Shown: positions 7,022-10,141 of the stretch, one piece after another | Numbering within the stretch: position 1 is the first letter of the stretch | Layout of the letters: every line of letters begins with the position of its first letter | The notes under the pieces: model-generated | Seen by the model: only the letters and a program-made list of their open reading frames with translations | What the model was told of the DNA's origin: nothing | Database searches by the model: none | Assembly: GCA_003524705.1 (NCBI GenBank) | Contig: DQGV01000056.1 | Coordinates: 1 to 10,141 of the forward strand | Length of the DNA: 10,141 nt | Reading direction: 5' to 3' | DNA from: Anaerolineae bacterium | GTDB taxonomy: Bacteria; Chloroflexota; Anaerolineae; Anaerolineales; Villigracilaceae | Position numbers and translations under genes: made by a program

Positions 7022-7098
7022 TATCAGTAAACAGTAATCAGTTTATTAATCGTAATGCGTAATTCGTATTTCGTAAATCTATAACTCATAACTTGTTA
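7022..7098. repeat. Tandem array of degenerate 7-bp repeats (about 11 units)
   Basis: The gap between the lipoprotein and the nuclease-like gene is in 7-bp phase throughout on the plus strand: TATCAGT, AAACAGT, AATCAGT, TTATTAA, TCGTAAT, GCGTAAT, TCGTATT, TCGTAAA, TCTATAA, CTCATAA, CTTGTTA. At least two sub-families are seen, nnnCAGT and TCGTAAn. The last unit contains the stop codon of the lipoprotein gene (7096-7098, minus). There is no stem-loop terminator in it. Confidence 0.7.
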
Positions 7099-7893
7099 CT
7101 TAATCTCTCGAATCACCAAATCCGAAAATGTGACAATGACTGGCGTACTTCCAACCGAACGGGCGAAGACTCCAATTGTGCCGCTGGGGAAACTTGGGTC
7201 AATGATGCTGAATTGAAATCGTCCGTTTAGGAAGAAGCGAATTTCTTTGCCAACTGCCCAAACTCCCATGCGCACGTTGCCTGGTGCGCCGGGCGGAACA
7301 TCACCACTTGGGTCTGGTCCTTCTAAAACCAAACGATTGCCTGAACTATATCTCTCCACACGGACTGTTCCATTACATGCTAAGGTGTAACGATAATATG
7401 TCGCTGAACTGGCGCGAATCAACATGCCGTAATTATCTTCACCTTTGCATAAACTTGGTTGAGCGGTTAACTCGGCGTAAAAATCTGTCAATATCAAATC
7501 ATGTCGCAGACTCAGCATATACACTTCGCTTTGCGCTGAAAGAATCAAACGATTGTTATTGATACTTGCACTGGCTTGGTTTGATGAGGCAATATCCCAT
7601 ACTGTTTCGTCTGAAAAATCATCTTCCAAAATGATATCGCCAATGTCTGGGCGCATTTCAGGCGTGGGGACTTTTGCATTTTCAGTAGCAGAAAAAGGTT
7701 GAAGTGTAGGCGTGGCTGACGCAGGGAACCAAATTCGCGTCGCGGTAGGAAGCGGGGTTTCTGTCAACATTACAGGTGTGGAGGTGATAAGTAAATTATC
7801 AAGCGAAGAACATGATATTAATAATGTCGTTGCAATGAGGGTGAATGTCTGACGAAGTAATCTGTTGTTAAATAGTGAATTTATTTTTTTCAT
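7096..7893 (-). CDS. Lipoprotein with Thr/Pro-rich linker and C-terminal ConA-like (LamG/DUF1080-like) beta domain
   Basis: A 265-aa exported lipoprotein. The signal peptide is basic (MKKINSLFNNRLLR), then hydrophobic, ending in the lipobox LLISC with Cys28. A Thr/Pro/Ala-rich linker spans about 38-80. From about 90 (ILEDDFSDETVWD) the sequence has the 'DDFSD...W' opening and alternating beta-strand pattern of ConA-like jelly-roll domains. This includes YGMLIRASSATYYRYTLACNG, then VGKEIRFFLNGRFQF, and the closing GTIGVFARSVG. No catalytic residues can be assigned, and such domains often bind carbohydrate. The ATG 7893 has no Shine-Dalgarno. The gene is divergent from the dehydrogenase gene, 47 bp away, and is the first of the minus-strand envelope block. 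Confidence 0.75.
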   Translation of the reverse strand: MKKINSLFNNRLLRQTFTLIATTLLISCSSLDNLLITSTPVMLTETPLPTATRIWFPASATPTLQPFSATENAKVPTPEMRPDIGDIILEDDFSDETVWDIASSNQASASINNNRLILSAQSEVYMLSLRHDLILTDFYAELTAQPSLCKGEDNYGMLIRASSATYYRYTLACNGTVRVERYSSGNRLVLEGPDPSGDVPPGAPGNVRMGVWAVGKEIRFFLNGRFQFSIIDPSFPSGTIGVFARSVGSTPVIVTFSDLVIREIK

Positions 7894-7916
7894 TGTGTTG
7901 TAAAATAAGTTAACTC

Positions 7917-7926
7917 ATTCTAGCAT
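7917..7926 (-). promoter_or_regulatory. Possible extended -10 (TGCTAGAAT) for the lipoprotein gene
   Basis: In the 47-bp divergent gap the minus strand reads TGCTAGAAT, a TGn-extended -10 with one mismatch to TATAAT. This would give a leader of about 17 nt. A weak plus-strand pair (TTGTAA at 7898-7903 and TAGCAT at 7921-7926, 17-bp spacer) overlaps it. The two divergent promoters may therefore compete. Confidence 0.35.
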
Positions 7927-7929
7927 AAC

Positions 7930-7934
7930 AGGAG
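7930..7934 (+). promoter_or_regulatory. Ribosome-binding site (AGGAG) for the threonine dehydrogenase gene
   Basis: AGGAG ends 6 nt before the ATG at 7941 and fixes that start. Confidence 0.7.
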
Positions 7935-7940
7935 AAATAC

Positions 7941-8951
7941 ATGACCGTGAAGCAAGTGCTGGTAACAGGTGCGTGCGGAGAAATTGGTCAGGCGCTCGTT
8001 GAAGAATTATCGAAGGGTGGCTATCGAATCACAACAGCTGATTTTATGCCCTTGCCCGATTCGATTAAAAAATTTTCAGCAGAACATGTACAAGGTGATT
8101 TGCTTTACAAAATAAAAACTTTTTATGATTATGATTTTGATGTCATTTTTCATTTAGCCGCATCGCTTTCATCAAAAGCAGAAGTTGCAACCGAAGACGC
8201 GCATCGCATCAACGTGGAAGGCACAATGCAATTGCTGATGTTGGCGGCGTATCGTTCTGAAAAATATAAAAAGTCTGTCAAGTTTTTATTTCCAAGTTCA
8301 ATTGCGGCGTATGGGTTACCAACACTTGCTGATAAAAATAAAGCGGGTTCATTAAGAGAAGATGATTGGAATAATCCGCAAACGATGTATGGATGCAATA
8401 AATTGTATTGCGAAAAATTGGGGATGTATTACGGAAAATTTTTTGGTCAAAAACATTTAGATGAAAACCCGCCTCACTTCTTAGACTTCCGCTCGATTCG
8501 GTTCCCCGGCTTAATCTCAGCCTTTACATTGCCAAGTGCAGGGACGAGTGACTACGGACCTGAAATGCTCCACGCCGCGGCACAAAACAAACCTTACAAA
8601 TGTTTTGTGCGACCTGATTCAAAAATCCCATTCATGGCAATGCCCGATGCAATTAAATCTTTGTTGATGTTGATGGATGCTCCGCGCGAATCATTAACCT
8701 CTAATGTCTATAACATTGCCGCGTTTGCCATTACTGCCGAGGAATTTCGTCAACGCGCTATTAAAGCCTTCCCCAATGCAGATATAACATTTGAACCAAA
8801 TCCGCGCCGCCAAGGGATTGTCGACTCTTGGCCCCAAGATGTAGATGACTCTCACGCCCGCAAAGACTGGAACTGGTCAGCGGATTATGACGTGGATCGT
8901 TTCTTTGATGATTACTTTTTGCCGGAGATTAGGAAGAGATATGGGAAGTAG
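7941..8951 (+). CDS. NAD-dependent epimerase/dehydratase-family protein, probable SDR-type L-threonine 3-dehydrogenase
   Basis: This extended short-chain dehydrogenase of 336 aa is cytoplasmic. The NAD-binding Rossmann motif is VTGACGEIGQ with Gly10, Gly13 and Gly16. Asp34 at the end of beta-2 (TTADF) favours NAD over NADP. The active site has the Ser119-Ser120 pair (FPSSIAAYG) and Tyr150-x-x-x-Lys154 (YGCNK). Beyond the generic fold, several blocks match the short-chain (animal-type and bacterial) L-threonine 3-dehydrogenases as I recall them: SIRFPGLIS (185-193), GTSDYGPEMLHAA (201-213), the PDSKIPFM loop, YNI near 257, and the late RQGIVDSWP...DDSHARKDWNW segment. Such enzymes oxidise L-threonine to 2-amino-3-ketobutyrate, which a CoA ligase would split to glycine and acetyl-CoA; no ligase gene is in view. 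A nucleotide-sugar or erythronate dehydrogenase is the main alternative. A clear AGGAG precedes the start. Confidence 0.8.
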   Translation: MTVKQVLVTGACGEIGQALVEELSKGGYRITTADFMPLPDSIKKFSAEHVQGDLLYKIKTFYDYDFDVIFHLAASLSSKAEVATEDAHRINVEGTMQLLMLAAYRSEKYKKSVKFLFPSSIAAYGLPTLADKNKAGSLREDDWNNPQTMYGCNKLYCEKLGMYYGKFFGQKHLDENPPHFLDFRSIRFPGLISAFTLPSAGTSDYGPEMLHAAAQNKPYKCFVRPDSKIPFMAMPDAIKSLLMLMDAPRESLTSNVYNIAAFAITAEEFRQRAIKAFPNADITFEPNPRRQGIVDSWPQDVDDSHARKDWNWSADYDVDRFFDDYFLPEIRKRYGK

Positions 8952-8965
8952 AAATTGGAGAAATT

Positions 8966-10141
8966 ATGATTAAGCAAATATTTGCTATATGGCTTATTTT
9001 GTTGCCAAATTATGTAAATAACTTTAATTTTGAAATAAACGAAAAACTAACAGAACCAATAAAGCTGAATATCTTTGCAAATGAAGTCACTAATATTGAT
9101 TTGATATATCATTTGTCAACGTTTGAGCCATATACTAAAGAATATAGTTTTCAAGTTGTTGAGAATAGACTTGTAGGTGGAGATATTACCTTGCCATTAT
9201 CATTGCTTAGTTCTATTTTACAGAATCTTGATAATTTATACCCTAGTACTAATCCTGTGTATATTGAGAGATGGTCAGATGACTATCCATTTGCTGGTGT
9301 GAAAATTGCACTTAAAGATGAACGTTATATCTTAATTACTTCTCAATCCCAATATGGGCGATTAATACCATGGAATGTTCAAATCTGGCAGGGTAATCCA
9401 GATACTGATGGAAATATTCTTGAAAGTTATATATTATTGCATGAAGATTTTCATAAAGGATTATCGGTCTTTTGGAATAGATTAACGGGTACAAATTTTC
9501 CTAGAGACTATGGAGATGAAGCATTTTGGGAATATTATGAAAAGACCGAAACTGTAGATTTCTTTCGGCTTACTGAAAAGAAGCTATACGGTTCGTCAAT
9601 AAATGTTATAGAGCCATTTTTATCAACACTAAAACAAAATAAAGCAATATCTGAATTGCTTCAGCAAGGCTATTTTGTTTATGATTTAGATTTGGATGTA
9701 ACAGTAACTGTGGAACAAATGCATCCAGTGAGCTATTCAGGCTCTATTGCTTTAATGACCCCAAATAAAAAAGATGTAATAGTATCTACCGTAGAGATTT
9801 ACTTAGAACCGGAAATTTTAGTTAAGACGCCATTAATAAGCACTGAAGTTATTAAGCAAGTAAGTCAGCGTCAAGAATACATTTTCTTGCAGAATGCAGA
9901 AAAACTATTTCCAGATATTGTTTTCCTCTCATACTTTGAAGAAAAGACGGGGTTGCTTAAGATAGATTGCCCAGAAAATCATAGGGCACATCACAGTAAT
10001 TATGGGATTGAAGCCTTTTTATCAGATAATAAAAATTTACCAATTTATTTTTATTATCTGAATAGCCTTAAAGCATGGTCAGTTAATATTGATTTTAATC
10101 GCCAAAACGGTTATTGGGATGATGAACTTGTAAATTTAGTT
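8966..10141 (+). CDS. Unrecognised, probably exported protein, 3' end beyond window
   Basis: The frame is open for 392 codons from ATG 8966 to the last base with no stop, so the C-terminus is missing. GGAG lies 5 nt before the ATG, and the gene starts 14 bp after the dehydrogenase stop, so co-transcription is likely. The N-terminus (MIKQIFAIWLILLPNYVNN) has a short basic end and a hydrophobic stretch, as in a signal peptide or anchor. The rest is rich in Asn, Tyr, Ile and aromatic residues with alternating strand-like segments. I find no nameable domain. An HEDFH string (159-163) resembles a zinc-protease HExxH, but the charged Asp within it and the lack of a clear third ligand make that unreliable. 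Base composition is visibly more AT-rich than in the dehydrogenase gene, and codons end mostly in A or T. This may mark an acquired gene. Function unknown. Confidence 0.7.
   Translation, partial: MIKQIFAIWLILLPNYVNNFNFEINEKLTEPIKLNIFANEVTNIDLIYHLSTFEPYTKEYSFQVVENRLVGGDITLPLSLLSSILQNLDNLYPSTNPVYIERWSDDYPFAGVKIALKDERYILITSQSQYGRLIPWNVQIWQGNPDTDGNILESYILLHEDFHKGLSVFWNRLTGTNFPRDYGDEAFWEYYEKTETVDFFRLTEKKLYGSSINVIEPFLSTLKQNKAISELLQQGYFVYDLDLDVTVTVEQMHPVSYSGSIALMTPNKKDVIVSTVEIYLEPEILVKTPLISTEVIKQVSQRQEYIFLQNAEKLFPDIVFLSYFEEKTGLLKIDCPENHRAHHSNYGIEAFLSDNKNLPIYFYYLNSLKAWSVNIDFNRQNGYWDDELVNLV

Noticed and set aside
7022..7098. CRISPR array
   Set aside because: The period is only 7 bp, there are no spacers or long conserved repeats, and no cas genes are present.
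9440..9454. HEDFH (HExxH-like) zinc-protease motif in the terminal unknown protein
   Set aside because: The five-residue pattern is common by chance, contains a charged residue where family rules expect an uncharged one, and no convincing third ligand follows.

Overview
The window looks like a chromosomal segment of an Anaerolineae-type member of the Chloroflexota. This is an inference from gene content and style. It has moderate GC, two lipoproteins with long Thr/Pro-rich linkers after the lipobox, a stand-alone cobalamin-binding mutase subunit paired with MeaB, and intergenic arrays of degenerate 7-bp repeats. There is no rRNA, tRNA, CRISPR array, integrase or transposase, and no phage module.

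Layout. Everything from 1 to 7893 is read on the minus strand; everything after 7941 is on the plus strand. In minus-strand transcription order there are three blocks. (a) 7893 to 4548: a ConA-like-fold lipoprotein, a predicted PD-(D/E)XK-type nuclease of unknown role, a membrane-anchored N-acetylmuramoyl-L-alanine amidase and an L,D-transpeptidase lipoprotein. (b) 4476 to 2207: the DNA translocase FtsK, with its own extended -10 promoter and a strong terminator that contains its stop codon. (c) 2100 to 1: the B12-binding subunit of methylmalonyl-CoA mutase, a hairpin terminator, the mutase chaperone GTPase MeaB, a GNAT acetyltransferase overlapping meaB by 4 bp, and the start of a probable ribose-phosphate pyrophosphokinase. 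On the plus strand, a short-chain-dehydrogenase-type L-threonine 3-dehydrogenase is followed after 14 bp by an AT-rich, unrecognised, probably exported protein that runs off the window.

How the genes fit together. Block (a) handles peptidoglycan hydrolysis and cross-linking at the cell surface. Block (b) handles chromosome segregation at division. Block (c) handles B12-dependent propionate/methylmalonyl-CoA metabolism; the large mutase subunit is not in the window. Threonine dehydrogenase adds amino-acid catabolism.

The most interesting points are these. (1) ftsK has no start codon in its own frame before its first two transmembrane helices. The only nearby ATG is in the +1-offset frame and is joined to ftsK through A9 and A8 runs, each forming an in-phase A_AAA_AAA slippery site. 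This means either frameshifting or slippage, or a one-base homopolymer error. (2) Two intergenic regions are built of degenerate 7-mers in tandem; one forms two mutually exclusive hairpins in the ftsK leader. (3) An apparently undescribed nuclease-like gene sits directly upstream of, and is probably translationally coupled to, the amidase gene.
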